64,000 nucleotides of DNA from positions 32,364,001 to 32,428,000 of the forward strand of contig OZ316891.1 in the NCBI GenBank assembly GCA_973895155.1. Reading direction: 5' to 3'. The DNA comes from Marsupella aquatica (Eukaryota > Marchantiophyta). Made by a program: the position numbers and the translations under genes. The first letter of the stretch is position 1. Each line of letters opens with the position of its first letter. This document shows, in pieces, positions 51,847 through 63,282 of the stretch. Under the pieces are notes generated by a model. The model was not told the DNA's origin, did no database searches, and saw only the letters and a list, made by a program, of their open reading frames with translations.

Positions 51847-51849
51847 GCT

Positions 51850-53785
51850 TTTGCTCGTTTCACATCCTTGGCTATGGCTTTGGTATTCTCCAGGGTTTCT
51901 AATTCTCGCAATTGTTTCTTAACACTAGCCGTAATAGAGGGGTAGAACAACTTAGGGTGATCTCGATTGAAGTCACTATCCTGTGAAGGATTGGGCTCAT
52001 TGGTGGGCTCATGGCTTACCTATGTTGCCGGCGCCTTTCCTTCCCCTTCTGTTGATGTTGACGAAGAGTCAATTCTTTCTTCCTTATCCTTCCCTTTATT
52101 TTTGGCCAGCCCATCCCACCTTTCCTTCCTTCTGGTAGATCGAGTAGAGACCCGGTAGCAATCATGATCCAAATCCTCCTCTGAGAAGGTTGATAGGGCC
52201 TCGGCCTCATCATCAGATGGTCCAAACTCTGCCTCGGCATCCGTTTGCCATCCAAGTTTGATGTGGTTGATTTGAGCTCCTCTGGGGGTAGTACCTGGTG
52301 GCAAGACCTTGACTGGCAAGAGCTTATGATTTGCGGCCAGGCCTGCCAGCCACGTAGGACATTGTCCTAGCAGGTGGCCCCCCTGTCGGCATCCCATACA
52401 TAGCTGAGCTGGTTGTCCATCACCTTGTTTGCGTGCATTCGGGCATTCTCTAGCAAAATGACCAGGTTGACCACAATTATAGCATGCCGCAAATCTTTGC
52501 ACATTCGGCCTAGGAGGTCTGTTGGATAGGTCTTGTGCTCTAGTCTCACTGATGCCAAAAACACTATCAGCGGCATCCCCTAAAAAGTACTCTACTTCTC
52601 CCTGACATGGTCTGACCTCAGCCACATGCCGAACATGACTAGTATTAAGTTTAGGACACCATCTTTATGGTGTCCGGTTTTATAACATAAGGCACACCAT
52701 ACAGAGCTATCCTCCTGTACTACCTTCTTCTTTGGTTTTACCTCTGCTATTATAGCCTTAAGCTGCTCGGTAAGGGCTATGATGTTATCTGGTGTTTTAG
52801 CCTCTATCTTGACTTTCATCTTTCCCCTCCTTCTGCGCTTCCTTTTCCTAGTTTTTTCTTCTTCAGAACTAGAAGATGACTCACTCTTGCTACCTCCACT
52901 ATCCGAGCTTGAGTTATCACTTCTTGACTTCTTAGAATGTTTCTTTTTCTTATCATTTTTCTTATGGGTTGATCCTTCCTCCGATGAGGAACTCTCAGAC
53001 TTAAGCTGTTTCTTTCGGCTTGTGATATCTGCATTAATGTATAATTGAATATCTCTAATTGCCTCGACTAAAGTCTCTGGATTCTCCTTCCTAATTGCAA
53101 AACTCATCTTCTGTGGCAAAGCATTCACTAACCATTGAAGTTGCATACCTTCAGATGCATTGGTCTTGGTACGTCTTACCAGCTTTTGGAAGCGTTGCAG
53201 GAACTTCCTGAAAGATTTGTTCTCCTTGAACCGAAGTCGTCCCAACTTGAGCACTGCTAACTCTGAAGTTCCAATGGGTCGAAACTCCTTGACAAATAGT
53301 GATCTGAAAGTATTCCAGATGGCTTGATCTTCCACGCCCAATGCTCTGTACCAAGGCCTAGCCTCACCCTTGAACAGGCCGGGAAGAATTTGCATCTTGA
53401 TGGCCGATTCTCCATTTGCTGCAGCGGTTCCTTCAAAGTCATCCAACCATTTGTCCGGATCCTCATCTCCTCTTCCATGAAAGGCCTTGTAATGAATACG
53501 CGACCGTTGGCTCAGTCTGGTCCCTGGCCTCTCGTCTGGCCGTGCCTCTGGTTCCCCCATGTCGGTCGGAGACTCACTTCTCCTTACCAACCCTTCTTTT
53601 GGTATGTCTTCTTTGATGCCACTTTCAATTACGGAGCTACTAGCTCTTTCTGCCCCTCTCAGTCGCTGTGTATCATGCCACCCGGCGAGCTGCTGCAGAC
53701 GAGCTCTCTCCCGTTGAATCGCTCTTTCCTCTCTCGGCGTAGGTTCAGTCATTACCCACGCTTCCTTCCTAACTTCATATCTCAC
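51850..53785 (-). pseudogene. Family A gag, inverted copy, frameshifted
   Basis: The frame starts MRYEVRKEAWVMTEPTPREE, with the likely authentic start at MTEPTPREER. It has the gag domain (LPGLFKGEARPWYRALGVED) and knuckle 1 (CALCYKTGHHKD), then a one-base deletion (GATGCGTG to GATGGTG) near 52664. The other frame continues EVRPCQGEVEYFL with knuckles CYNCGQPGHFAREC and CMGCRQGGHLLGQC. A TAG replaces CAG near 52020. The copy ends at AKDVKRAK (51850). It preserves CGA where the complete element has TGA at 40352. Confidence 0.85.
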
Positions 53786-53821
53786 GGCTTAAGAAATGCC
53801 CCCTCCATCTAGCGCCAAAAA

Positions 53822-56202
53822 TGTGGTGTGTCCCATGGCTCCCCAAACCCAAGAAAACCCCCTTGCTCAAGCCGATTCCCGCAGGTTTTGTCCTCGGCGA
53901 GGCCATTTCCGCGGCTTAGCGGCATGGGACGCTGCGAACTCTCCTTCTACTACTATTAACATTTTACACACATATACTGGACAGATCCTTCATTGGGTCA
54001 TGAGATACTTAGCCGGCCTATTCTAGGCCTACCCTTGTATTCCTCTCCTGGTCTTCCATTAGGTATGTTTGGATTCCGCCGCCGGAATGATTTCCAATTG
54101 GTTTGGTTAAGCCGCTAAGACCTCTCTTAGCTCGACACATCCAACTCTCACTCCCTTGCTACTTCCCTTCATTGATGTGGGCACTCTTCACACAAGTTAA
54201 TGCGATACACAAATAGCAAAATGACTCCTTCTGACTGAGTTATACCATGCACTTGCCATACAAACAGTACATCTCATACAAAGCTCTGCGAACTAAGCCA
54301 TGAGGCTAACTCTATTCAGTTCTTAGGCATGAGGAAACATGAATATACACAAGGGTCACTGTATAACTAACCGAGAGCTTCTCTTACTACTTGATCCCAG
54401 CCCTATTGGTGCAACTAAAAACTTGTTAAAGAAGAGGCCCTGGACTCCCCGCTGCCCAGGTATTTATCCTGGCAACGGATTTGTCCAGAACTTTGCTGCG
54501 TAAGCTTAATCTATCCTACCTATAATCTACCTAACTGTACAGCGAGGCAGGAGCACAAGTGTCGCTCCTACCAGTGGATCCGCCATCCCACTAATCTAAG
54601 TGTCAGGGCAGTCTCCTGGTCTTGATCCTAATCCTAAACTTGGAGATCTGAGCCCGCCCTGCCCACTCACGCCTCCTACCTCCATGTCCGCCCTTCCTTA
54701 AAGGAACGACGCCCTTGCACCGTCACGACACCGGTGGCGGATCCTTAATAGACGCCGCCAACGCTTCCCCCGCAGCCACTGCCGTCGGTCCATCCTCTGA
54801 CAGATTACCTGCCCCAGACCGAGTCCACCTTTGGATTTGGCCTCAGCATCGGTCACGGCCTTCAATACGGCTTTGGCCCCCCCGTCATGTTCTAGTGGAG
54901 GATCCGGTACCTCGGCTTCATCGATAGCTGTCCCGGCCTTGGCCTTGCCATCCCCACCTTCTTCAACAGGTGGATCTATTGCCGTGACCATGCCGGAGGT
55001 TGGTGCCGGGTTGACCTCCTGGGTCACAACGGCTTGGTAAGCCGTATAACTCCCAGACCCATAAGGTTTTTGCTTCTTCTTCTTCCCTGTTTTGGTAGCT
55101 GGCCCCTTCCTCTTGCTACCTACCTCCGGCACCAGGGCGTGTGTCTCGGCTTGTCCTTCGGCCAGTACCCCTCTTGGTAACAGAGTTCCCACAATTGGAG
55201 TTGGACCAGATGAAGCTAAGCATTTAAATACTACGGCCTGTTTCTTTAGTCGCTCCATTTGGTTGTCGGCCCACCGCTGTAAGTTCTCCATTTTCCTGGT
55301 GGTTTCCTCCAACTCCTCCTGGGCTTCCTCTAGGTCCTTCTGTCCCTCCTGCAACTCCTTTCTGGCTTTCTCCAATTCCAATTTTAAGGTAGCCCTCTCC
55401 TCCTAGGTTGCTCTTAGCTCCTTGTCAAGCTCCGCTACAACCTCAGACTCCATCTTATTCATCTTGGCATAAGTCTGGTCGAGCTGGTTGTCCTTCTCAT
55501 GCAAGTCGGCCTTGAAGCTGGCCGTCAGGGACGCAAGCTCCTGCTGCAGCGCAATAATCCCTTGATAGGATTTTCCTAACTCGGCCTCCTTCTGCTCAAG
55601 GGCTCCGCGGATATCCTTGAGCTCTCCTTTCAACGCCCTCTCCTTTCTCTGAGTCTCCGCCATGGCCCGGTTGTTGGCGGTTATGTGGGCCTCCTCTACG
55701 TCCCTCAGCTCCTGCTTCCACTTTTCTATGTCCTTGACCGCGCCGACCAACTCTCCTTGGGTCCGAGTCAGTTTATCTTTGATAATCTGATTGCCACACT
55801 GATCGGCATCCAATTGTCCTTGCATGATGTTTAGCTCATGTCGCTTAATCCACAGCTCATCTTGGGCTTTCTTGGCTGCTTGCAAGTCTTCCACTTTGGC
55901 TTCCATCTCCCTAAGCCGCCGGATGACCTCGTCCTTCTTGCTTCTCTCCAAAGCCATCGCTTCTTCTAATCAGTGCTTCTCCAACATCTCCCTCTGGAAA
56001 AAAGGTCCCTGCTCCAACTCCTCCCCAAAGATGCTGAGCGCCAGGTCCCCACACATCTCCCCATACTCCATGGCTCTATCTTTAGCATAGGTGGAGTAAG
56101 TAGAAGTCATCGGCATCAACCACCTCGGCCTCTATTCCCAAGCCACCTTGCGGATTTCTTCTACGGTGGCAAGAGGGTTGCTTCTTTTTTTGGCAAGCCG
56201 CC
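53822..56202 (-). pseudogene. LTR fragment with the C-terminal half of the LTR ORF, inverted
   Basis: The LTR end TGTGGTG at 53822 (plus strand) is adjacent to the PBS. The ORF half reads RRLAKKRSNPLATVEEIRK, coiled coil (55957-55403, then 55381-54698) and KTGKKKKQKPYGSGSY. A TAG separates the two coiled-coil stretches, and the C-terminus shifts frame (GLGLGQVICQRMD). It is missing the first about 700 residues and is the most diverged of the family A ORFs here. Confidence 0.8.
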
Positions 56203-57343
56203 TGTGATGCCTAGCCAGGAATCACTAGGCTAGTTAAGTGGGGAAACAGAGGTGTACCCTATAAACACATTAGTATAGTAACAAAAACAAGGAAAATATA
56301 AACAATTAAGGGTGACTATGGAACCCGGGCCGTGGCCGGAGGTAAGGACGCCGGGGGAGAGAACACGATTAGGGTTAGGGCGCGCTAAGCATCGGCGGCT
56401 AGGGGTAACCAATGGGAGGAAAGACCAGAGGAGGAGAGGGGTAAGGACTGCTCGCGAGGAATGGTGGCTCATTGGCAAGCACAAACTGGGCAGACGACTA
56501 CGGAAGGCCAACTACTTTCAGTTGCTTAGGCAAGCACTCGGTGTGGGAGCAGATACCAACGATTGAGTCAAGGAGGGTATGAGCAACGTCAATCAAGCGG
56601 CACATTTTTGGGGATGCCTGTTCAAACGGGCAACTGAGTACATTAAGACTTACGAGGACGAAGAATCGGAGAGAGCAGCTCAAGAACAGCAGGAGCTCGC
56701 TCGATTGTGGGAGCTACAAAAGTCTGCCTTCTTAGGAGGAGAACTCATCAAGACCAAGTTCTTGTGGACTCCTACTGCCAATCAGCTTGATGACCTTCTA
56801 TTTTGCAAAGACAAAATCGTTGGCATTCGGGAAGCCATCAACCGCTGCAATGACGCGCACTAGGAGTTGAAGGGTAGCACAGAGGGGTGGACAAAGGCAA
56901 CTGTGCTAGGAGAAACATCCACGATAGCCAAGATGAAGAGGAAAGGAAACAACAACGAAGAGACCACCCCGGCAAAAAGAACAAGGTCGGCAGCACCAAG
57001 GAAGCCAGCAGAGCAGCAGAACAAGATGCAAGGAGAAGCCGAAGAGGAGGAGGCCGATCCTATCAATGCCATTCCAACAAAGGATGACACCTGGAAAGGC
57101 TGGGCGGCAACCCTACCAGAGGAAGTGCAATTACATTTTGCACGGGAGGAGGATGCATGGTTTACGGCCATGCATCCCAAGAAGTACTAGGGCTTCATGG
57201 CTGGATCCGGCTTGGAAACCTTTGTAAGATTACCATGGCTGAAGCCGAAGGTGCTGGACTCAGACTTATTAGAATTTGTGGGATCATGGGAACCCAAGAC
57301 CAATTCCACAAGGGTGTATGGGAAGGATTTCTATCTCACTCCC
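56203..57343 (+). pseudogene. 5' fragment of a family A LTR with the N-terminal part of its ORF
   Basis: TGTGATGCCTAGCC begins exactly at the break of the inverted LTR. The ORF begins MEPGPWPEVRTPGERTRLG at 56316 with stops at 56564, 56861 and 57188. It covers residues 1 to about 341 (YGKDFYLTP), then joins unrelated sequence at 57343. This copy and the neighbouring inverted LTR meet head to head, suggesting insertion of one into the other followed by deletion. Confidence 0.8.
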
Positions 57344-58640
57344 CGGTGTTGTCGGGAAAAATGTTTGACAATTGAAGTGGAGTGTGCTAGATCTAGTCGA
57401 CTTGCTTTTGTCCGGCTCGGAATGATTTAGTTCTCTGTTTGTGAAAGAAAGAAACAAAGAGGAATGTGGCGGCCTGGGGAGTATTTGAATTCATAAGGAC
57501 ATGTTGGAGATGGCAGTTGGAGGCGCGGAGGGCGTTAGAGGGATTCTTGGGAAAGAGTTGAGAGGAATGAGGAAACGAGAAGAGGAAGGCGAAGGGCAAA
57601 ATGGAGGCAGTTGAAAAGTGATCAAGTAAAGAGGGGATAAGGAGGACGGGAGGAATAGGGCGAAAAGCTTTCAAAGGATGATCTATGCGCTCAGAAGTTT
57701 AGAGGAAAAAGGGGGAGATTCAGCTGAAAGGAAATGTTGTTGTAGTGTGGAGGTCTTGAGATTATTTTATTTTATTTTTTTGAGTGGCGGAGGCATCAGT
57801 GGTCGTTACTCATTTGGTCGTGACTGCTATGGAAGTAACAGAGGTGATTGTTATAGTGGAGGGAGTGGGTGATGAGGTTCGACGATGGAATAGAGGGAAA
57901 GAGAGGAAATTGTTGAACAAAAAGGGCAGTATGTGCTTGCGCAAAGGAAGGGAGAAAAATGAAATGAACTGAAAGAGGTCGAGAGAATGCGAACTGTGAA
58001 AGCAGGTGGTGGTGGTGAATGTGGATAAGATAGGAGGGATGCGTGCCTGACCAGACTTTGGACCCGGATTACTGCTGCTATTGTCGTGGTTGTGGATTGA
58101 ACTGTTGTCACCCAGAGGCCTTCAATTCAGTTCAATTTTGCTGATGTCCTGCAAAGAGCAGAAATTGCCAAAGAATTTGTTGTTGGCCTTGGCTGAGGAG
58201 AGGAACTGTGCGACTTGTAGGGGGGTATTTACAAAAGACAGGAACCAGGAAACAGTAATAGGAAATAGTAATAGGAAACAGTTACTGTTACCAGGAGAAT
58301 TGGAGGTAAAAACCAAAAAAATCAGACCAAAAAAAGGATTCCAAACAATCAAAATTAAAGCCCATTTGAGTCATTTTCATTAAAACAGTCTCATTCCGGA
58401 CGAAATATCCCGTTGGGTAGTCCGACCCAAATTTGCGATGATTACCAGCGCCTAGCGCTGGTATCAATGAAGCGAATGGAAAGCTAGTAGGGTTTCATAG
58501 AAGAAGGAAAAATTCAACAAAAATCTACGTAACCTCAATCGAGAAGACAATGAGCGGCTGAAAACGAGGCAATTCAAATCAAAAGAGGCAGGGTCATACA
58601 ACAACAAAATCCGAATCTCATTGCTAGTTTAAACCATACA
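57344..58640. other. Unassigned purine-rich sequence
   Basis: Begins GGTGTTGTCGGGAAAAATG directly at the broken LTR. Short frames on both strands have no recognisable domain. TGTTGTCGGG could be the start of another LTR, but no partner end was found. Confidence 0.35.
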
Positions 58641-58649
58641 TTGGAGATT

Positions 58650-58735
58650 GAAAACCATACATTGGAGGAATGTATGGTTTTCCTCTCGATGGCTCAATCT
58701 CCAATGTACGAAAACCATACATTGGAGATTGAGCC
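58650..58735. other. Two adjacent perfect hairpins from an interleaved repeat
   Basis: Hairpin 1: arms GAAAACCATACAT (58650-58662) and its complement (58670-58682), 7-base loop. Hairpin 2: 18-bp arms GGCTCAATCTCCAATGTA (58691-58708) and its complement (58718-58735), 9-base loop. The word CCATACATTGGAGATTGA occurs directly and inverted in the block. It could fold as a small-RNA precursor or be a fold-back remnant. Confidence 0.8.
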
Positions 58736-59198
58736 AATCACAAATTCATTTACTTCAAAAATGGTTGAAAAAATATCACCGAGATTACATGGGCGACGGA
58801 AAGCAATGAGTATAAGTAGCGCCCAACACTAGCTTAAAACTACAAATCCCGCCCTTCCATGTGTAACGCCATGGAGAGGAAAATGGGTCGATCCAAAAAG
58901 CATTTCCTATAAAAATGAGCAAAAACATATTACCCAGATTACCAAATCCTAACAAAACATTAAGTACTGAAAAACGGATATAGAAAGCATCCAGCTTTAG
59001 CAGCGCTTGGCGCTAGCTTAAATATAGCTACCTAGGAACCTAATCGCTGTAGGGTTGAACTCCAAAATAACCTAAGCGACTGCAATTGGAACACCTTTAG
59101 CTCTGTGATTGACAGTCATCATCGACTCCCGCCCTCGCCCGCTTGTAGTTTTTCTTGAATCCTAAACCCCTGAGCCGAATATAATTGGAAGAGGGAAC
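58736..59198. other. Noncoding sequence with two copies of the AGCGCC-GGCGCTA motif
   Basis: No gene recognised. Contains variants of the dispersed palindromic motif near 58815 and 58998. Confidence 0.4.
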
Positions 59199-59655
59199 TC
59201 AATGCTCACCATGAGCTTGGCCAGGGCCCCGCAAAATTTGCATCAAGGAAGTCGACGCGCCCCAATTGCTCTTGCACACGACGTTCAATGGGCTGCTGAC
59301 CATCAGCAGGAACGACTTGATGAAATGAGAACCGATCGTCAAATTTGCGTGGAGTCTGTCGGTCACCAGTCCACGGAATATTTCTCTCCCCAAGACTAAT
59401 CGCCTCATCGTAAGGAAGAGAATTACGGTTCTGAAAAGTTGATGTCTCGGTCTCAATGTCGACACAAACTGATTCGAAGGAGCTAAAGTGGCTCTCCACC
59501 GGTCGAACTCGGGAAGCACTGAAGAAGGCAAGCATCTCGTCCAACAACATTGGTTCCCTCCTCTCCATGTGGTCGCACCTAGCTTGACAATGTCCACACG
59601 CAGGTCGACAACATCTGCACCTTAACGTCCGCACCCAGCTCGACAACGTTCGCAC
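59199..59655 (-). CDS. 149-codon ORF, unknown, possible terminal exon
   Basis: The frame from 59655 to 59206 reads LLDEMLAFFSASRVRPVESH, ETSTFQNRNSLPYDEAISLG and PADGQQPIERRVQEQLGRVD. I recognise no domain. Its N-terminal 25 codons are repeat-derived, so the true start is probably internal or at a splice site. It lies about 540 bp downstream of the methyltransferase-like gene, on the same strand. Confidence 0.3.
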
Positions 59656-59760
59656 CTTGCCCTAAAGTCTGCAACCAGATTGACAATGTCTGCACATTTA
59701 TCGACAATGTCCGCACCTTTCTCGACCGTCTCCAAAAGGTTGACATAGTGACTACCAAAG
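59580..59760. repeat. Degenerate short tandem repeats (CGACAATGTCCGCACC)
   Basis: CGACAATGTCCGCACCT-like words recur about seven times at roughly 20-30 bp spacing, overlapping the start of the 149-codon frame. Confidence 0.6.
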
Positions 59761-60192
59761 GACGGTCATCGGTGGACACCCGTAACATGCGAACTTCAAC
59801 GGGCAGAGGACCGTTGAGTAAACAATCAAATTGCGACACGATTATTTTGAAACAGACCCAACTTAATTAGGTAACGACAATATACGGATGGCAACAGGAT
59901 GGCGACAGAACGCATGAACAATATTATGATGTAAAGGTTCGTGGAAAACTGTGCACATTTGGGGAGCACCCGACGCTACTAAACGAAGAGACCAATTTAA
60001 AACCTTTTATATAAGAAATACATGTACCTCGATAATAGCGCCCGGTGCTACTAAAGACAACAAGTGGTTTTTAGATTTTTATTATGAGCATATGAAATGA
60101 AATACATGTCTTTTCATAACAGCACCCGGCGCTAGTAAAATCTGGAAAAGAAAAATACATCAATTATCAGTTTCAGATTCTGATCCAGAGCT

Positions 60193-62744
60193 CTATGATC
60201 TGTCGGGAGGGACTGCTTCGTCATCGACATACTTGCTCTTAGAAAAGTCATCTATATACGGGTTTCTAACAAACTTTCTGTCAACTCCTCTTCGAAGGCG
60301 GAGACCTTTGTTTTCCCAGCACAGAGTCCTTTGACTATCCTCCTTCCTCGCAGCGTTCTCAGCGTAAGACAAATGGTTTCTTCGATGTATCCATTTCAAA
60401 ACGTGAAACTTTTCTTCTGAGTTGGAAGCGCTTTCTGGTATTTCATTCGGACCTGGGTAGATAACCAAGTAAGACAACCAATTGAAAGATACAATGAATA
60501 GTAAAAAATGCATGAAGGAGCTGGAAAAGAGAAAGAAGCTTACGAGTTTCAGAACATTACTTGGAAGAGTCATCGCTATCACTCTCGCCAGCAGATTGCT
60601 CCTTACCCCCCCTGAGTTGTCTCCCCGTCCACTTCATCTGCTGTCCCCCCACTTGACTCATCATCGGAGTCAAAATTAAGTACAGACCGGAGCTTGTCCC
60701 TCTTTTTCTTTTCCGGTGGTTGAATTGGGGGAGGCAAGGTTTCTTCTTCCTTAGAAGAGAGTAGATTTAAGAACACCTTGGAACCAGTTTCAAGGAAATC
60801 CTTCTGATTCTCCAGTCCAATTACAAACCTCCCAAAATAGTCTCCGGCTACAAAAGAGCTACCCGAACCAACTGTCCAATCTATGAAAATGTCCCGAGGA
60901 CGAGTGATGAGCTCTATCACAGACTGCATGAATCCAACCGACAAACGGGCATTCCCTACGAATTCCATCTCAGGTGTTGGATCTATATTGAGAGTGGGAA
61001 ACCCAATTAAATTAGTGATGGAGGGATCTTCTATAACAGACAGAGGTCTAAACCTCAAGTCCTTGGGTACTTTCCCTTTATGAGATACTCGGCAAAAGAC
61101 GTCTAGCCTAAGCATGAATATCTGCGAGATAAACCAAGAATGATATGTCATTCCATGCATTCATACACATTCTTGAGTGTTAAAAACAGAGATCATGACT
61201 TGGAATTTACCTGTCGGTCAGTCTTTGGAGCATACATAGGAACTGAAATAACAACATTGTGTGTTGAGATGCAATGAAACTTCTTTGATTCTTGACATGC
61301 GGATATAACCTGAGACATAGGATCGTACTCCCCATTATGCAAAACTGCTAGCATTCCGTCATCTGATAAAAATGGGTCCATTCCATGAAAGAACGATGTT
61401 GCCAGTGTGTGGTCGGGGGTATTCCATTTCGAGACTTTTCTATCTAGCAGCAATGGTTTCAGACCAGTAGGAAGGTAAATGAATCCTGCGTGTACTCCAA
61501 ATGATCTTTCCTTCCCCCCATTGACAATTCCCTTGTCTCGATATCCCGACTTCATGAGGTCCTTTGCCCATTTCTCTACACCATTTACCCAGTCAGGCTT
61601 CTCCTCTTTGTTGAACGTTGTGTCATAGAATTCAGAGATGCTAGACTCAACCATGCAATGCCTTGAAAGAGTGTTTTTGACCAACTTCTCGTTGAACACC
61701 TGTTGCAGCCGCACTTTCCCGAGCGGAGGATGATCCACCTTCAATTGCCCTTTTTCGCTTCTTTCTAGTACTAATCGCATCTACTGGAGCAATTGACTTC
61801 CCTTTCTCGACGGGTGTAAGTGGGTCAGATGGAGGCCCTGTATTGGCTTCAGATGCCTCTGGGGTGGCATCTATCTTTGTATCGCCGCTGCCTATGGCGT
61901 TTGACTTTCTCCCTGCTCAAATGGAAGGCGATGTTAGAATTTGAGCGGATGGAAAATGCAAAGTATACTAACGCCCGGCGCTGGCCAAATTTCTTGAAGA
62001 GATGGAAGCAAATATAATATATATATATATATATATTCATGGAACAAATGAGACAAATGAAATCTAACATATATTGAATGGCATAGCAGCACCAGGCGCT
62101 AACCAAAGAACTACAAATTATACTTACATTTTTTCCCGAACCTTGTTGATTCACTTGGGACAGCAGTATCAGCTTTCCCTTTTGCGCGAGGCTTTTGGCT
62201 TCGGTCAACGTGAACAACTGTGGTCTCACAATTCATTTGCAATTCTGTTGTGGACTTATCTACATCATCTGCTAGTCCCTGCTTCATGTCAGAAACAATA
62301 TTGACTGGTATCTGGGACTTAGAGAGCTTGTGGAAAGCATCCTTTTCTCGGTGATCAAAGGGCGAGTCCCATCTGTCTGTATCTAGGTACCATGGACAGT
62401 GGGTTCTCTCCCATTCACTTAAAGGTTTCGCTGGGAAAATTCCCTCCGCGGGGTACATAGAGTACAAATCAGATAAATTGTCGCCTTCTGATATTACTGT
62501 CCACTTCTGAAAGGTGGCAGGATATGCCCAGAAGTAATCAGGTCTAGTTACTTCCATGTGGATGTAAAATCAGTAGAGATACCTTTTTGCTCGCTTCTGG
62601 TTCTTGAAAGTCCTCTTTGTCCGGATACTTTGAGGGCCACATTGTATTAAAAAACTTACTCTTCACCGAGTCTCCGTATCTCTTGAAATCATTCGTAACT
62701 ATATCAATGAGAGCTTTGAAAGATTCATGTGACGCCAATGACAT
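60193..62744 (-). CDS. N6-adenine/N4-cytosine methyltransferase-like protein, multi-exon
   Basis: Proposed exons: 62744-62583 (MSLASHESFKALIDIV, donor GTATCT); 62557 or nearby to 62128 (TRPDYFWAYPATFQKWTV, SEWERTHCPWYLD; donor GTAAGT); 61912-61211 (acceptor TTGAGCAG; basic STRKKRKRA, then after a frame change PDWVNGVEKWAKDLMKSGY and DPFLSDDGMLAVLHN; donor CAG|GTAAAT); 61121-60603 (acceptor CTCGCAG; IELITRPRDIFIDWTVGSGS, then FVAGDYFGRFVIGLE); 60452-60193. D-W-x-x-G-S-G-S ... GRF-x-IG-x-E is the cofactor-binding motif I/X region of beta-class (motif IV before I) DNA amino-methyltransferases. The expected D/N-P-P-Y/W is not visible; IYLPTG lies in its place, so activity is doubtful. A run of seven G at 60604-60612 appears to truncate the frame by one base, and an early frame change near 61780 is also unresolved. 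Confidence 0.55.
62011..62036. repeat. (AT)n microsatellite
   Basis: A run of alternating A and T in an intron of the methyltransferase-like gene. Confidence 0.9.
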
Positions 62745-62932
62745 GGTTCTTATTTTGTAATCTGATTAAGTAGGTTGCTGTATGCAAGGAGTAGCTATTG
62801 ATATTGCTTAACAATTAGCAAGATGGCAAGAATGAGGGCAATCATGACGTTAAGAGTAGGGAAATAAAAGCTATGTCGCGGGTGATTGATGATCACATCT
62901 CTTTCAATATGTCACCAAATCCGGATCTGTAA
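62745..62932. promoter_or_regulatory. Divergent promoter copy and relic of the TNP2-like start
   Basis: The 128 bp between the minus-strand ATG (62744) and a plus-strand ATGTCGCGGGTG (62873) match 31,464-31,919 without the 327-bp insertion. The plus-strand frame reads MSRVIDDHISFN and stops after 19 codons, against MSRVVGDHNRIG in the TNP2-like gene, so only the first codons of that gene remain here. Confidence 0.6.
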
Positions 62933-63090
62933 AGAGCATTGGAAAGATCTGGTCAAGGCGAGTAAAATTGATATAAAACATTCGAGAAACGGAGGTGTAT
63001 TAAGAAAGATACGGCCTGATTAGTGTGACGGGTTAACTTGTGGCCGGAATTAGCGGATTCGGCTTCAGTTTCGGGTTAACCCAAGCTCGA

Positions 63091-63282
63091 CCACGGCTTA
63101 GCTTATGTGAGCATGGCTTCAGCTTAGCTCAGGTCAGCACGGCTTTAGCTTAGCTCAAGTAAGCACGGCTTCAGCTTAGCTCAAGTCAGCACAGCTTCAG
63201 CTTAGCTCAGGTCAGCACGGCTTTAGCTTAGCTCAGGTCAGCGCGGCTTCAGCTTAGCTCAGGTAAGCACGGCTTCAGCTTA
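63091..63282. repeat. 26-bp minisatellite, about 7 copies
   Basis: Unit AGCTTAGCTCAGGTCAGCAC plus GGCTTC, with (C/T)AGG/AAGT variants, head to tail. Confidence 0.9.

Larger units (their letters stand above)
51850..56202 (-). mobile_element. Inverted, truncated family A element (part LTR plus gag)
   Basis: On the minus strand: a 2.38-kb 3' portion of an LTR (56202 to 53822), then the PBS region TTTTTGGCGCTAGATGG, then gag from 53785, truncated at 51850. It is clearly more diverged than the plus-strand copies. Both ends are broken without target duplications. Confidence 0.88.
58444..62104. repeat. Dispersed imperfect palindrome AGCGCC-GGCGCTA, 8 copies
   Basis: Copies near 58444 (ACCAGCGCCTAGCGCTGGT), 58815, 58998, 59964, 60035 (ATAGCGCCCGGTGCTACTA), 60120, 61969 (TAACGCCCGGCGCTGGCC) and 62085. 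All lie in introns or downstream noncoding sequence of the methyltransferase-like gene. Two (60035 and 60120) are embedded in a longer shared unit beginning AAATACATGT. Confidence 0.75.
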
